Shown: positions 25,765 through 34,772, counted from the first letter of the stretch. The stretch: 64,000 nt of DNA from Henriciella sp. AS95 (GCF_038900055.1 NZ_JBBMQM010000001.1:434001-498000), one strand, 5' to 3'. The notes: a model not told the origin generated them from the sequence alone. Translations and numbers: made by a program.

Positions 25765-26523
25765 CTAGTCGTCGAAGGTGGTAGGCTGGCTTTTCAGAAG
25801 CTCAGGCGACACTTCAACATCAACCGAAGAGAAAAGCCCCTGCGCGACCGCTTGCGCGACGGCTTCGCCCCTGTCGGAGACGCCGAGCTTCACGTAGAGC
25901 CGCTTCACATATGTATCGACGGTGTCTTTGGAGAGATTGAGATTGGCAGCGATGGTCGCCTTGCTGCGGCCATGTGCGATCGCATGCAGCACCTCCAGCT
26001 CGCGCGGGGAGAGCTCTGGCGGGCTTTGCAGCTGCGAGTCTGAAAGGGCGCAATACCGCAGAAACGAGATCTGTGTGGCAATTTGCAGGCTCGCCGTGTC
26101 TGGATTCTCGCCCGCTTCTTTCGAGTTCGGGCGGCTGATGCAGGCAATGCCGATCCGGGCAGCCGGTCCGAATGCGGCCACAGCCACACCTTGCTCCATG
26201 CCCCATTCCGGCAGCCGATCCATATATTCGGTCTCCCGTCCGCTCAGTTTGGAACGGTCGAGCCGGTGCCAGACAATTGGTTGCGGGGTGCGCACGGCCA
26301 GTTCGGGAAGCGGATCCACGGCGTAGTATTGACTGCGGTACAGGGCCTCCCACTCGCGCGTGAAGCCGTGATTGGCCAGACGGCCATCCGGGACGCGGAC
26401 CTTGCTGACAGGTGTCAGATAGAAGGCGCCGTCAAAACCCAGGTCGCGAAAGATGTCACTGGTCTGGTTCCTGAGCGTCGGAACGTCAGGCGAGGAGAGG
26501 AGTGCGACCAGCTTGTCTTTCAT
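25765..26523 (-). CDS. LuxR-family regulator with autoinducer-binding domain (LuxR solo)
   Basis: 252 residues. The N-terminal domain carries the aromatic/acidic residues of acyl-homoserine-lactone pockets (W and Y in [16 protein letters not shown], the DP pair, P..VWHR and a later Gly). The C-terminal LuxR helix-turn-helix is clear ([20 protein letters not shown]... to [15 protein letters not shown]). No luxI-type synthase gene is in the window, so it is a solo receptor that might sense endogenous or foreign signals. It is divergent from gap with a 204-bp shared upstream region and may control it, which is inference. Confidence 0.9.
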   Translation of the reverse strand: MKDKLVALLSSPDVPTLRNQTSDIFRDLGFDGAFYLTPVSKVRVPDGRLANHGFTREWEALYRSQYYAVDPLPELAVRTPQPIVWHRLDRSKLSGRETEYMDRLPEWGMEQGVAVAAFGPAARIGIACISRPNSKEAGENPDTASLQIATQISFLRYCALSDSQLQSPPELSPRELEVLHAIAHGRSKATIAANLNLSKDTVDTYVKRLYVKLGVSDRGEAVAQAVAQGLFSSVDVEVSPELLKSQPTTFDD

Positions 26524-26602
26524 CGCCGCAATATACAGCGCCGCAAACGAAACGTCGATATTCCCGTTAGAATTGTTCTACGTGCAACGAAACCCACAGA
26601 TT

Positions 26603-26622
26603 GTGCGACAGAGTGCGACAGA
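26603..26622 (+). repeat. two tandem 10-bp repeats in the luxR-gap intergenic region
   Basis: GTGCGACAGA occurs twice with no gap (26603-26612 and 26613-26622). A 10-bp period places both copies on the same helix face, as expected for cooperative binding of a regulator. It lies about 80 bp from the luxR start and 105 bp from the gap start. Confidence 0.5.
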
Positions 26623-26650
26623 ACATGCGGATTCCCGGGTCAGCGCTGGA

Positions 26651-26665
26651 CCAAATTGGCCAAGG
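26651..26665. promoter_or_regulatory. operator-like site upstream of gap (shared with tkt)
   Basis: CCAAATTGGCCAAGG contains TTGGCCAA (26656-26663), an 8-bp palindrome, within the 11-mer AATTGGCCAAG also found upstream of tkt. It begins 72 bp before the gap ATG, close to the 67 bp seen at tkt. Confidence 0.5.
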
Positions 26666-26727
26666 CGTCTAGACCCGGCCCGAAACCTGCATCTTCGCGG
26701 GCGCTAATGCCATTTGGAGGAAAAGAT

Positions 26728-27735
26728 ATGGCTGTTCGTGTCGCCATTAATGGATTTGGCCGGATCGGCCGGAATGTTCTTCGGTCTATCCTGGAGAATG
26801 GACGCACTGATATTGAAGTGGTTGCCATCAACGATCTGGGCCCGGTCGAGACCAATGCACACCTTCTGAAATACGATTCGGTTCACGGCACGCTGCCGAT
26901 GGATGTCTCTGTCGAGGGTGACACGATCAAGGTCGGTGGCCAGTCTTTCAAGGTGACCGCGATCCGCGACCCGAAAGAGCTTCCGCACGGCGAGAACAAT
27001 GTCGACATCGCGATGGAATGTACCGGCATCTTCGCCGACAAGGAAAAAGCGTCGATGCACCTTACCGCGGGTGCAAAGCGCGTTCTCGTTTCGGCTCCGG
27101 CGTCCGGCGCTGACAAGACCATCGTTTATGGTGTGAACCATGATGTGCTGACGGCGGACGATCTGGTCGTCTCCAACGCGTCGTGCACCACGAACTGCCT
27201 GTCGCCTGTCGCCAAGGTGCTGAACGATACGATCGGTATCGAAAAAGGCATGATGACGACGATCCACTCCTATACCGGCGACCAGCCGACGCTGGATACG
27301 ATGCACAAGGATCTCTATCGCGGCCGGGCTGCGGCCACCTCGATGATCCCGACATCGACCGGCGCTGCCAAGGCTGTCGGCCTGGTCCTGCCGGAACTGA
27401 ATGGCAAGCTCGACGGCTTCGCCATCCGCGTGCCGACCCCGAACGTGTCGGTCGTTGACCTGAAATTCATCGCCAAGCGCGCCACGACGGTCGAAGAGAT
27501 CAATGATGCGATCCGCAAGGCCGCTGATGGCCCGCTGAAAGGCGTACTCGGCTATACGGACGTCAAGAACGTCTCCATCGATTTCAACCACAACCCGCAC
27601 TCCTCGGTGTTCCACACCGATCAGACCAAGGTCATGGACGGCACGCTGTGCTCGGTCCTGTCCTGGTATGACAATGAGTGGGGCTTCTCGACGCGGATGA
27701 GCGATACGGCCGTCGCAATGTCCAAGTTTATCTAG
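26728..27735 (+). CDS. gap: glyceraldehyde-3-phosphate dehydrogenase
   Basis: 335 residues from the ATG at 26728, preceded by GGAGG; the open frame extends far upstream but without conservation. The NAD-binding start is [16 protein letters not shown]. The catalytic Cys is in [13 protein letters not shown] and the conserved His follows in the TIHSYTGDQ region. The C-terminal [13 protein letters not shown] is typical of GAPDH. It catalyses the reversible oxidation of glyceraldehyde 3-phosphate. It stands upstream of a methyltransferase gene and pgk in the same direction. Confidence 0.98.
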   Translation: MAVRVAINGFGRIGRNVLRSILENGRTDIEVVAINDLGPVETNAHLLKYDSVHGTLPMDVSVEGDTIKVGGQSFKVTAIRDPKELPHGENNVDIAMECTGIFADKEKASMHLTAGAKRVLVSAPASGADKTIVYGVNHDVLTADDLVVSNASCTTNCLSPVAKVLNDTIGIEKGMMTTIHSYTGDQPTLDTMHKDLYRGRAAATSMIPTSTGAAKAVGLVLPELNGKLDGFAIRVPTPNVSVVDLKFIAKRATTVEEINDAIRKAADGPLKGVLGYTDVKNVSIDFNHNPHSSVFHTDQTKVMDGTLCSVLSWYDNEWGFSTRMSDTAVAMSKFI

Positions 27736-27765
27736 GGCGAGGTTTCGAACGGGAGACGCTCGCTC

Positions 27766-28401
27766 ATGAAGCCGCCCATTCCAAAAGAATTCTGGGATGA
27801 CCGGTTTTCCGGAGACGAATTTGCCTATGGAGATCGCGCCAGCCGTCTTTTGATGGGCTGGTGCGATGTCGTCTCCTCCGAGGCGAAGACAGCGCTCGTG
27901 CCCGCCTGTGGAGAGGGGCGCGATGCCGTCTATCTCGCATCGCTCGGTCTAGACGTGACAGCGGTAGACATGTCCGAGCTCGGGCTGGCCAAGACCGAAG
28001 CGCTCGCGAAGGCGCGCGGCGTGATGGTCAAAACGGTCCAGGCGAACCTCTTCGAATGGGATTGGCCGGACGCCGGATTCGACGTTGTGGCCTCCATGTT
28101 CGCGCATATGCCGCCAGATGCGAGGCCAAAGCTTCACGCACTGTACAAGAAGACGCTGAAGCCCGGCGGACTGATTTTCATTGAAGGCTTCTCGCCTGAG
28201 CAGATCGCCTATCAGAAACGATACAATTCCGGTGGCCCGCAGGAGGTGGACATGCTCTACGCGGCGGGGATGATCCAGGGCGATTTCGACGATCTGGAAA
28301 CACTGGCCTTCTGGACCGGTGTCGAGACGCTGAATGAAGGCAAATATCACACGGGGCCTGCGGCGCTGCTGCGCGCCGTGTTCCGCAAGGATGGAGACTA
28401 A
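27766..28401 (+). CDS. class I SAM-dependent methyltransferase (TPMT/TehB-like)
   Basis: 211 residues. The N-terminal [18 protein letters not shown] and the SAM-binding [16 protein letters not shown] with following DVTAVDMSE match the thiopurine/tellurite methyltransferase (TPMT/TehB) group. Residues [12 protein letters not shown] and [12 protein letters not shown] form the later strands. Its substrate is not predictable; related enzymes methylate small thiols or oxyanions. It lies between gap and pgk with short spacing, so it is likely carried on the same transcript. Confidence 0.88.
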   Translation: MKPPIPKEFWDDRFSGDEFAYGDRASRLLMGWCDVVSSEAKTALVPACGEGRDAVYLASLGLDVTAVDMSELGLAKTEALAKARGVMVKTVQANLFEWDWPDAGFDVVASMFAHMPPDARPKLHALYKKTLKPGGLIFIEGFSPEQIAYQKRYNSGGPQEVDMLYAAGMIQGDFDDLETLAFWTGVETLNEGKYHTGPAALLRAVFRKDGD

Positions 28402-28405
28402 ACAT

Positions 28406-29605
28406 ATGGCAGATTTCAAACGGCTCGACGATGCAGACGGGCTCGCCGAAAAGACGGCCCTGGTTCGCGTCGATTTCAATGTGCCGATGAATGATGCGGG
28501 CGAGGTGACGGATGATACGCGCCTTCGCGCGGCGCTGGACACGGTGCAGGCCTTGTCCGGCAAGGGTGCCAAGGTTGCGCTGCTCGCCCACTTCGGGCGG
28601 CCAAAGGGTGAAGTGAAGCCCGAAATGAGCCTGAAGCCTGTCGCTGAGGCCTTTGCGAGCGTACTGGGCGCGCCAGTGGCGTTTGCGTCCGATTGCGTCG
28701 GCGAAGTGGCCGAAAATGCCATCCACTCCGTCCAGGGCGGCGGCGTTGTCCTTTTGGAGAATACGCGCTTCAAGCCGGGCGAAGAGAAGAATGATCCGGA
28801 TCTCGCCGACGAGATGGCAAAGCTCGGCGACCTTTATGTGAATGATGCGTTTTCAGCCGCGCATCGCGCACACGTCTCCACTGAGGGCCTGGCCCGCCGC
28901 CTGCCGGCCTATGCAGGCAAGTCCATGGAGCGGGAGCTCGATGCGCTGAATGCGGCGCTTGGGTCGCCTGAGCGACCGGTGCTGGCTGTGGTCGGCGGAG
29001 CGAAGGTTTCGTCGAAGATCGACCTTCTGAAAAACCTCGTCTCAAAAGTGGACATGCTGGCGATTGGCGGGGGCATGGCGAACACCTTCCTGGCCGCGCG
29101 CGGCGTGAATGTCGGCAAGTCGCTGTGTGAGCATGACCTCGCCGATACGTGCCGGCAGATCGAAGCCAATGCCAAAGACGCGGGCTGCGAAATCCTGCTG
29201 CCGGTGGACGTGGTCGTGGCGAAGGAATTTGCGGCCAATGCCGAGAACCGGACTTGTGCGGCCGGCGATGTCGCAGAGGACGAAATGATCCTCGATGCTG
29301 GCCCAGCGACAGTCGAGGCGCTGGAAGCGGCCATGGACCGGGCGAAGACGCTGGTCTGGAACGGCCCGCTCGGCGCGTTCGAGCTCAATCCGTTCGATGT
29401 CGCGACGGTTTCGGCTGCGCGCAGCGCGGCGTCACGCGCGAAAGCTGGTCATCTGATCGCTGTTGCCGGTGGGGGTGACACGGTTGCAGCGCTCAATCAT
29501 GCAGGGGCGGCGGAAGACTTCACGTTCGTGTCGACGGCCGGTGGCGCTTTTCTTGAATGGATGGAAGGTAAAGCTCTTCCAGGCGTGGAAGCACTGAAGC
29601 ATTAG
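28406..29605 (+). CDS. pgk: phosphoglycerate kinase
   Basis: 399 residues from the ATG at 28406. [20 protein letters not shown] is the substrate-binding start, [10 protein letters not shown] follows, then VLLENTRF and [12 protein letters not shown]. The C-terminal nucleotide lobe has [21 protein letters not shown] and [12 protein letters not shown]. It makes ATP from 1,3-bisphosphoglycerate in glycolysis. It follows gap and the methyltransferase gene in the same direction. Confidence 0.98.
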   Translation: MADFKRLDDADGLAEKTALVRVDFNVPMNDAGEVTDDTRLRAALDTVQALSGKGAKVALLAHFGRPKGEVKPEMSLKPVAEAFASVLGAPVAFASDCVGEVAENAIHSVQGGGVVLLENTRFKPGEEKNDPDLADEMAKLGDLYVNDAFSAAHRAHVSTEGLARRLPAYAGKSMERELDALNAALGSPERPVLAVVGGAKVSSKIDLLKNLVSKVDMLAIGGGMANTFLAARGVNVGKSLCEHDLADTCRQIEANAKDAGCEILLPVDVVVAKEFAANAENRTCAAGDVAEDEMILDAGPATVEALEAAMDRAKTLVWNGPLGAFELNPFDVATVSAARSAASRAKAGHLIAVAGGGDTVAALNHAGAAEDFTFVSTAGGAFLEWMEGKALPGVEALKH

Positions 29606-29614
29606 GGGACAATA

Positions 29615-30319
29615 ATGCGGACAAGCTGGGTGAAACGACTGATCGTCGGCGCGTCGGCGCTCGCTGGACTTGCTCCGGTTGGTGCGGCCATTGCCGAGCC
29701 GGCCGTCGCGCTGAAAGAGGGGCTGAACTGGCTGGCGCCCACACCGCAAATCAAAACGCTGCTAGAGGCGCCGTTTGTAATGGTCGTGATCGATCCGCCG
29801 CTTCTCAGGACGTTTGACCCCGAAGGCCAAAACAAGTGGTTCAGTGACCAGATCAAGGAAAAGCGGTTCAATTTCTGCCACGAACAGATGTGGGATAACG
29901 TCAGCCGCGACAATCGCACAAGCGATCGCTGGGATGAGCAAACCCAGTTCGACCATGTTGAAAACAGTTCCTCCGTCATGGGTGATATTCAGTTTGCAGA
30001 GGAAGGCGAGCGTTGGATCCTGTATCGAGGGCATTCCGATGGTATGACGATTATTCCGGCTCAGGAAATCTGGATCGCCGCGATTGCGCCACAACGATAT
30101 CTGTTGGCCCTGATTGAAACAGAGCTGCTTTGGGACGACGGCTTCAAGGAAATGGAGAGTGCAAGGGTCGACTATTTCGAGGTGGCCTTGCGCCCGCTGG
30201 ATGGCGGCGACCTGAGTGCGGTCATTGCTCAAATTCCAAAGGTCGCCAGGGAGCCGGACGAGATCTTTGCGCAATTTATTCGCTGCGGTGACTTAAATGA
30301 GGACCTAAAGGCCCAATAA
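29615..30319 (+). CDS. exported protein of unknown function
   Basis: 234 residues with a clear signal peptide (about 1-27, ending near AIAEP). The mature part is mixed and rich in Trp, Asp and Glu, with two Cys (FNFCHEQ and FIRCGD). No domain is recognised. By eye the codon use is less GC-rich than the flanking pgk and fba. It lies 9 bp after pgk and 53 bp before the aldolase gene, so it sits inside a glycolytic transcript without an obvious metabolic role. Confidence 0.65.
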   Translation: MRTSWVKRLIVGASALAGLAPVGAAIAEPAVALKEGLNWLAPTPQIKTLLEAPFVMVVIDPPLLRTFDPEGQNKWFSDQIKEKRFNFCHEQMWDNVSRDNRTSDRWDEQTQFDHVENSSSVMGDIQFAEEGERWILYRGHSDGMTIIPAQEIWIAAIAPQRYLLALIETELLWDDGFKEMESARVDYFEVALRPLDGGDLSAVIAQIPKVAREPDEIFAQFIRCGDLNEDLKAQ

Positions 30320-30372
30320 CCGCAGCGTCGGCGCGTTTGAGATAAAATATCTAAATCTAGGGAAAAATATTG

Positions 30373-31266
30373 ATGGCAAATGCTGAAATGACGAAACAGG
30401 CGAGCGAGAAGGACGGCTTTATTGCTGCGCTCGACCAATCGGGCGGTTCGACACCGAAGGCGCTCCGGCTCTATGGGGTGAGCGAAGATGCCTATTCCAA
30501 TGATGAGGAGATGTTCGGCCTCATCCACGACATGCGTGCACGGATCATCAAGTCACCTGCCTTCAATGGCGACAAGGTGATGGGCGCGATCCTGTTCGAA
30601 CGCACCATGGATGGCGACATCGATGGCACGCCGACGGCGAAGTATCTCTGGGAAGAGTGCGGTGTCGTTCCTTTCCTCAAGGTCGACAAGGGACTGGCAG
30701 ACGAGAAAGACGGCGTTCAGGTGATGAAGCCAATGCCGGACCTTGATGCGCTGCTGGAAAAAGCGGTCGCCAAAGGCATTTTCGGCACCAAGATGCGCTC
30801 TGTGATCAATGCGGCGAACCCGGCGGGCATTTCCGCGGTCGTTCACCAGCAATTCGATGTTGGCCGCCAGATTCTCGGCCATGGCCTCGTGCCGATCATT
30901 GAGCCGGAAGTCACGATTTCGATCGCTGACAAGGCCGAGGCTGAAGAGATCCTTCTCAAGGAGATCAAGACGCAGCTCGACGCCTTGGGCGCGGACCAGA
31001 AAGTGATGCTGAAGCTGACGCTTCCAGAGAAGGCGAACCTCTACAAGTCGCTGGTTGATCATCCGAATGTGATGCGGGTTGTCGCCCTGTCGGGTGGATA
31101 CTCGCGCGAAGAAGCGAATGACCGGCTGTCGAAGAATACCGGCATGATTGCAAGCTTCTCACGTGCGCTGACCGAAGGCCTGTCTGCCGATCAGGCCGAT
31201 GACGCCTTCAACAGCATGCTGTCCAACTCCATCGACAGTATCTGCGAAGCGTCTCGCGCTGGCTGA
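30373..31266 (+). CDS. fda: class I fructose-bisphosphate aldolase
   Basis: 297 residues of the small bacterial class I aldolase type (like Staphylococcus Fda). [17 protein letters not shown] is at the N-terminus, [10 protein letters not shown] and [10 protein letters not shown] follow, with lysines in FGTKMRSV and [13 protein letters not shown], one of which would form the Schiff base. The enzyme cleaves fructose 1,6-bisphosphate without a metal. It begins at the ATG at 30373 and ends before a strong terminator. Confidence 0.95.
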   Translation: MANAEMTKQASEKDGFIAALDQSGGSTPKALRLYGVSEDAYSNDEEMFGLIHDMRARIIKSPAFNGDKVMGAILFERTMDGDIDGTPTAKYLWEECGVVPFLKVDKGLADEKDGVQVMKPMPDLDALLEKAVAKGIFGTKMRSVINAANPAGISAVVHQQFDVGRQILGHGLVPIIEPEVTISIADKAEAEEILLKEIKTQLDALGADQKVMLKLTLPEKANLYKSLVDHPNVMRVVALSGGYSREEANDRLSKNTGMIASFSRALTEGLSADQADDAFNSMLSNSIDSICEASRAG

Positions 31267-31300
31267 CCGCCCACGGATCACGTGACAAATGTTTAAGTGA

Positions 31301-31327
31301 AAAGGCGGCCTTTCGGGGCCGCCTTTA
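31301..31327 (+). terminator. Rho-independent terminator after the aldolase gene
   Basis: AAAGGCGGCC (31301-31310) pairs with GGCCGCCTTT (31317-31326) around a TTTCGG loop. This perfect 10-bp stem closes the glycolytic transcript. The flanking A and T runs make it usable in both directions. Confidence 0.88.
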
Positions 31328-31364
31328 TCATGACGCGCGCCGGCAAATCGCGTACGGTCTGGCC

Positions 31365-31598
31365 ATGCTAGAGATGCGACCCTGTTGCGAAACCTGCGGC
31401 AAAGACCTGCCAGCCGATGAGACTGGCGCGGTGATCTGTTCCTTTGAGTGCACCTATTGCAAGGACTGCGCGCGCAATACCCACAAGGGTATCTGCCCCA
31501 ATTGCGGCGGCGGCTTCTATCCGCGTCCCCTGCGCAAGGGCAAGGCGCTGGCCAAACACCCGGCGAGCACAGAGCGCATTATCAATCGGCCGTCCTAG
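31365..31598 (+). CDS. DUF1272 cysteine-rich zinc protein
   Basis: 77 residues with eight Cys arranged as CCETC, CSFECTYC, CKDC and CPNC, matching the DUF1272 family of small zinc-ribbon proteins. No catalytic function is known. It is a single gene whose stop shares CTAG with the stop of the converging glyoxalase-fold lipoprotein gene. Confidence 0.88.
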   Translation: MLEMRPCCETCGKDLPADETGAVICSFECTYCKDCARNTHKGICPNCGGGFYPRPLRKGKALAKHPASTERIINRPS

Positions 31599-32071
31599 CT
31601 GAGCGGCAGCAGTTCGAGCAGATAACCGTCCGGATCTCTTGCGAAACCGACAATGGCACCGCCGACCGCTTCGGAGGGCGTTGGCTCACGGATGATCTCG
31701 TATCCGGCGTCACGGATCCTGGCGGCGAGCGCGGCCGGGTCTGGTGAGCGCAGCACGAGCTTGATACCATTGCTGCCAAGCGTGCGCTCGCTGCCATCGG
31801 TCCACTCCATCAGGACGATGGCGCTGCCGCCGCCCGGCATGACGAGGACAATCTCGTCCATATAGTCGAGATTGAACGTCGCGACGGGGCGCATGCCGAT
31901 CACGTCGGTGTAGAATGTGTTGGAGACGTCGAGGTCGGCCACACCAATGCCGACAGCAGAGAGGGATGTGGCGGGCGTTTTCGGCATGTTGTCTGTCTCC
32001 TCAGCGATGGTGGCCGGACTGGCGCATGCACCAAGGATGGCGAGGCTCAACGCGGCGGCGAATATCTTCAT
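31595..32071 (-). CDS. glyoxalase/VOC-fold lipoprotein
   Basis: 158 residues from the ATG at 32071, which has a strong GGAGGAAA site. Upstream in-frame codons would hide the signal peptide. The N-terminus (MKIFAAALSLAILGACAS) is a lipoprotein signal with LGAC lipobox. The mature part is a vicinal-oxygen-chelate domain (VGIGVADLDVSNTFYTDVIG, then FARDPDGYLLELLPL). A lipid-anchored periplasmic VOC protein is uncommon, since most members are cytoplasmic glyoxalases. The substrate is unknown. Confidence 0.82.
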   Translation of the reverse strand: MKIFAAALSLAILGACASPATIAEETDNMPKTPATSLSAVGIGVADLDVSNTFYTDVIGMRPVATFNLDYMDEIVLVMPGGGSAIVLMEWTDGSERTLGSNGIKLVLRSPDPAALAARIRDAGYEIIREPTPSEAVGGAIVGFARDPDGYLLELLPLS

Positions 32072-32114
32072 GGTTTCCTCCAAAGCCGGGCTCTGCTTGC
32101 CCGGTCCGCCGAAG

Positions 32115-32143
32115 AGAATGTCGCGATAGTTTCCTATAATCAA
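32115..32143 (-). promoter_or_regulatory. candidate promoter in the VOC-GST intergenic region
   Basis: On the minus strand, TTGATT (32143-32138) and CATTCT (32120-32115) are 17 bp apart and could drive the VOC lipoprotein. On the plus strand the same spot holds a perfect TATAAT (32135-32140) that could serve the GST gene, but with no clear -35. Confidence 0.3.
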
Positions 32144-32220
32144 GCTGCAAGATGGAACCTGCTGGCCGGACAGCGCTTGAGTCTTCGAGCGGGACGCGCC
32201 GCCAGAAAAGGGAGCCCAGA

Positions 32221-33003
32221 ATGCCAATCCTCTACGAACATCCGCTGTCGCCTTATGCGCAGAAGGTCAAAATATCGCTTCGGGAGAAAGGCATCGAATT
32301 CGAAAGCCGCCCGCCAGCAGGCCTCGGGACCGGCGCTGATAGTGATTTCCTGCGCGGTAATCCGCGCGGCGAAGTGCCTTTCCTTCGCGATGGAGACGCT
32401 GCGATTTTCGATTCGACGGTCATCCTAGAATATATTGAAGACAGGTGGCCGAGCCCGCCCATGCTGCCGCAGACCCCGGTCGAACGGGCGCGCGCCCGAC
32501 AGATCGAGGAGGTGATGGATACCCATTATGAGGCGATCAATTGGGGGCTGGGAGAGCTCAACTATTTCGAACGCGCCGAAGGGGAGCTGAAAGCCACCAT
32601 GGAGAAACGCGCGGGCAAGCAGATTGCGGGTCTTCATGACTGGCTGGAGCGGCGGCTTGGCAACCGGACCTGGTTTAATGGCGAGACTTTCGGATGGGCG
32701 GATTTGTGTGTTTTCCCGCATGTGAACGGGTCGACGCGCTTTGGCTTCGAGCCGAAGCTCGGCAGCGCGCTGTCTGATTGGAGAAGCCGTGCGATGCGCC
32801 GCGATAGCGTCGCAAGGACGGCGACAGAGGCTGTCTCCGCCATCAGCAATATGGAAAACGTGGCGGCCGCTATTGAAGCCGGACTGTTCAAGCGGGAATA
32901 CCGCGACCACCGTCTGGAATGGATGATCAAGTCCGGCGGTCTGGACGTCGTTCTGGACGGGCTGAAGCGCGACAATATCCGCTTCACGCCGGACTTCGGC
33001 TGA
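32221..33003 (+). CDS. glutathione S-transferase family protein
   Basis: 260 residues from the ATG at 32221. The thioredoxin-like N-terminal domain has ILYEHPLSPYAQKVKISLRE, with Ser/Tyr rather than Cys near the active site. It continues with GEVPFLRDGDAAIFDSTVIL, the cis-Pro and the Asp-Ser glutathione-binding pair. The helical C-terminal domain includes FNGETFGWADLCVFP. It conjugates or reduces with glutathione; the substrate is unknown. ThiE starts 45 bp after its stop. Confidence 0.9.
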   Translation: MPILYEHPLSPYAQKVKISLREKGIEFESRPPAGLGTGADSDFLRGNPRGEVPFLRDGDAAIFDSTVILEYIEDRWPSPPMLPQTPVERARARQIEEVMDTHYEAINWGLGELNYFERAEGELKATMEKRAGKQIAGLHDWLERRLGNRTWFNGETFGWADLCVFPHVNGSTRFGFEPKLGSALSDWRSRAMRRDSVARTATEAVSAISNMENVAAAIEAGLFKREYRDHRLEWMIKSGGLDVVLDGLKRDNIRFTPDFG

Positions 33004-33047
33004 CGAAGTGTTTCATTTGGAATGAAGTCGACATACACAGTCGCGCC

Positions 33048-33713
33048 ATGACCGAACCAAAACGCCAGCGCACACGCCTCTATCTCATCACGCCGCCGGA
33101 AGTGCCGGATGCCGACGCCTTTGCCAAGGATGTCGAGGCCGCGCTGCAGGGCGGCGACGTTGCTTGCCTGCAGGTGCGGATCAAACCGGGTGGTGTGCTC
33201 GACGAGGCCGGGACCGAAGCGGTCGCGCGCGCGCTGCTGCCGGTCTGCCGGAAGAATGATGTGGCGCTGATCATCAATGATAGCGTGGATGTGTGCGAAA
33301 AGGTCGGCGCGGACGGCGTCCATCTCGGGGCGATGGACATGCGCGTGAAGGACGCCCGCAAGCGCCTCGGCAAGGATCTCATCATCGGCGCGACGGCCAA
33401 GAATTCGCGCCATGTCGCCATGGAGGCCGGAGAGCAGGGCGCCGATTATGTCGCGTTCGGCGCTTTCTTTCCGACTGAGACCAAGGCCGATACCGTCCCT
33501 GCCGAGCCTGAGCTGCTGGAATGGTGGCAGGCGGTGATGGAAGTCCCCTGCGTCGCGATTGGCGGGATCACGGCAGAGCGCGCCAAGGCCATTTCGCTGG
33601 TGGGCGCCGATTTCGTGGCGGTGAGTTCAGCGGTGTGGTCGCATCCGGGCGGGCCGAAGGCGGCTGTGGCCGCGTTCAATGCGGCGCTGGATGAGGCGGA
33701 AGGCGCTTTTTAG
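33048..33713 (+). CDS. thiE: thiamine-phosphate synthase
   Basis: 221 residues from the ATG at 33048. The TIM barrel shows LYLITPPE at strand 1, VACLQVRIKP (the usual QLREK-type strand is slightly altered), ALIINDSVDVCEKVGADGVHLG with the metal and pyrimidine-binding residues, then DYVAFGAFFPTETK and VAIGGITAE phosphate-binding loops. It couples the pyrimidine and thiazole moieties in thiamine synthesis. No TPP riboswitch is evident upstream, and no other thi genes are near. Confidence 0.88.
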   Translation: MTEPKRQRTRLYLITPPEVPDADAFAKDVEAALQGGDVACLQVRIKPGGVLDEAGTEAVARALLPVCRKNDVALIINDSVDVCEKVGADGVHLGAMDMRVKDARKRLGKDLIIGATAKNSRHVAMEAGEQGADYVAFGAFFPTETKADTVPAEPELLEWWQAVMEVPCVAIGGITAERAKAISLVGADFVAVSSAVWSHPGGPKAAVAAFNAALDEAEGAF

Positions 33714-33785
33714 CGGGCTCGCGCGGCGGCTTCGTGGTTCGACGTCGCTCACCATGAAGCCTTTTGATGATTGTCCCTGAAGCGT

Positions 33786-34052
33786 TCAGACCTTTGGTTT
33801 GTCGAGGCGCAGGACCGACAGGACGAACTCTGAGAGCACGCGCAGGATCAGCAGGCGGATCACGACAATGAAGGGTGTCTTGATCACGCCCCACAGGGCT
33901 TCGTCCCAGTCATTGTCGAACCAGGTGATGTAGTGCCAGAGGTCGTGCAGGCCCCACCACAGAATAACAAGGATGCCGACATAGAAGAGGAACTTGGTGA
34001 GCACCTCGCCCATTGGCTTTTCGAAGCTCAGGAAATTCGAGATCATGTTCAT
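33786..34052 (-). CDS. DUF4282 small membrane protein
   Basis: 88 residues with the DUF4282 start (NFLSFEKPMGE) and two hydrophobic helices (about 18-38 and 58-80). It is a small inner-membrane protein of unknown role. It is transcribed alone and divergently from efp, with a perfect 14-bp palindrome between the two genes. Confidence 0.75.
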   Translation of the reverse strand: MNMISNFLSFEKPMGEVLTKFLFYVGILVILWWGLHDLWHYITWFDNDWDEALWGVIKTPFIVVIRLLILRVLSEFVLSVLRLDKPKV

Positions 34053-34096
34053 GGGTGCCCCCTCTATTGGATTCAGCCCCTAAGGTGCAGAAATAA

Positions 34097-34110
34097 ACTG
34101 AATATTCAGT
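34097..34110. promoter_or_regulatory. 14-bp perfect palindrome between DUF4282 and efp genes
   Basis: ACTGAATATTCAGT is a perfect dyad, 45 bp from the DUF4282 start and 88 bp from the efp start. It has the size and AT-rich centre of a dimeric repressor operator. No cognate regulator is identified. Confidence 0.45.
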
Positions 34111-34197
34111 GACTGTCCATATCAGCAGCGCCGGGCTGCTTGACCAGGCCCTATCCCCCGGCTACGCCCGCGCCCACAGGTTTATCAGGAGCTATCC

Positions 34198-34764
34198 ATG
34201 GCCAAAATCAATGGAAACGAAATCAAGCCCGGTAATGTCATCGAGCACCAGGGGTCGATCTGGCGCGCTGTGAAGACCAATTCGGTGAAGCCCGGCAAGG
34301 GCGGCGCGTTCAACCAGGTCGAGCTGCGCAACCTTATCAATGGCTCGAAACTGAATGAGCGCTTCCGCTCTTCAGAAACGGTTGAAAAGATCCGTCTCGA
34401 GCAGCGCGATTACACCTATCTGTACGATGCCGGTGACGCACACGCTTTCATGAACCAGGAAAACTATGAGCAGATCGAGATCCAGAAGGATTTCATCGGT
34501 GATCAGGAAGTCTTCCTGCAGAGTGACATGACGGTCGTTATCGAATTTTACGAAGACAAGCCGATCGGTATTTCCCTGCCGGATCAGGTGATCCTGACGA
34601 TTGAGGAAACAGAGCCTGTGGTCAAAGGCCAGACGGCTGCCAACAGCTTTAAGCCGGCCGTCTGCGAGAATGGCATCCGGGTCATGGTCCCGCCATTTGT
34701 CGGTCAGGGCGAGCGCATCGTCGTGCAGACCTCCGACACGACCTATCTGAAACGCGCCGACTAG
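34198..34764 (+). CDS. efp: elongation factor P
   Basis: 188 residues with three beta-barrel domains. The modified-Lys loop is in [18 protein letters not shown] (Lys about 34), and the C-terminal barrel has [24 protein letters not shown] relieves ribosome stalling at proline runs. The Lys is conserved, so lysylation by EpmA is possible, but the modification genes are not in the window. The ATG at 34198 has an AGGAG site. It is followed 8 bp later by suhB. Confidence 0.97.
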   Translation: MAKINGNEIKPGNVIEHQGSIWRAVKTNSVKPGKGGAFNQVELRNLINGSKLNERFRSSETVEKIRLEQRDYTYLYDAGDAHAFMNQENYEQIEIQKDFIGDQEVFLQSDMTVVIEFYEDKPIGISLPDQVILTIEETEPVVKGQTAANSFKPAVCENGIRVMVPPFVGQGERIVVQTSDTTYLKRAD

Positions 34765-34772
34765 GAAACGAC

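Noticed and set aside
26083-26727. N-terminal extension of gap reaching back into the luxR gene
   Set aside because: GAPDH begins at the ATG at 26728 with a GGAGG site; the upstream part lies opposite luxR and the promoter region.
33001-33047. Possible TPP riboswitch before thiE
   Set aside because: Only 44 bp separate the GST stop from thiE, too short for a TPP aptamer, and no conserved core is seen.
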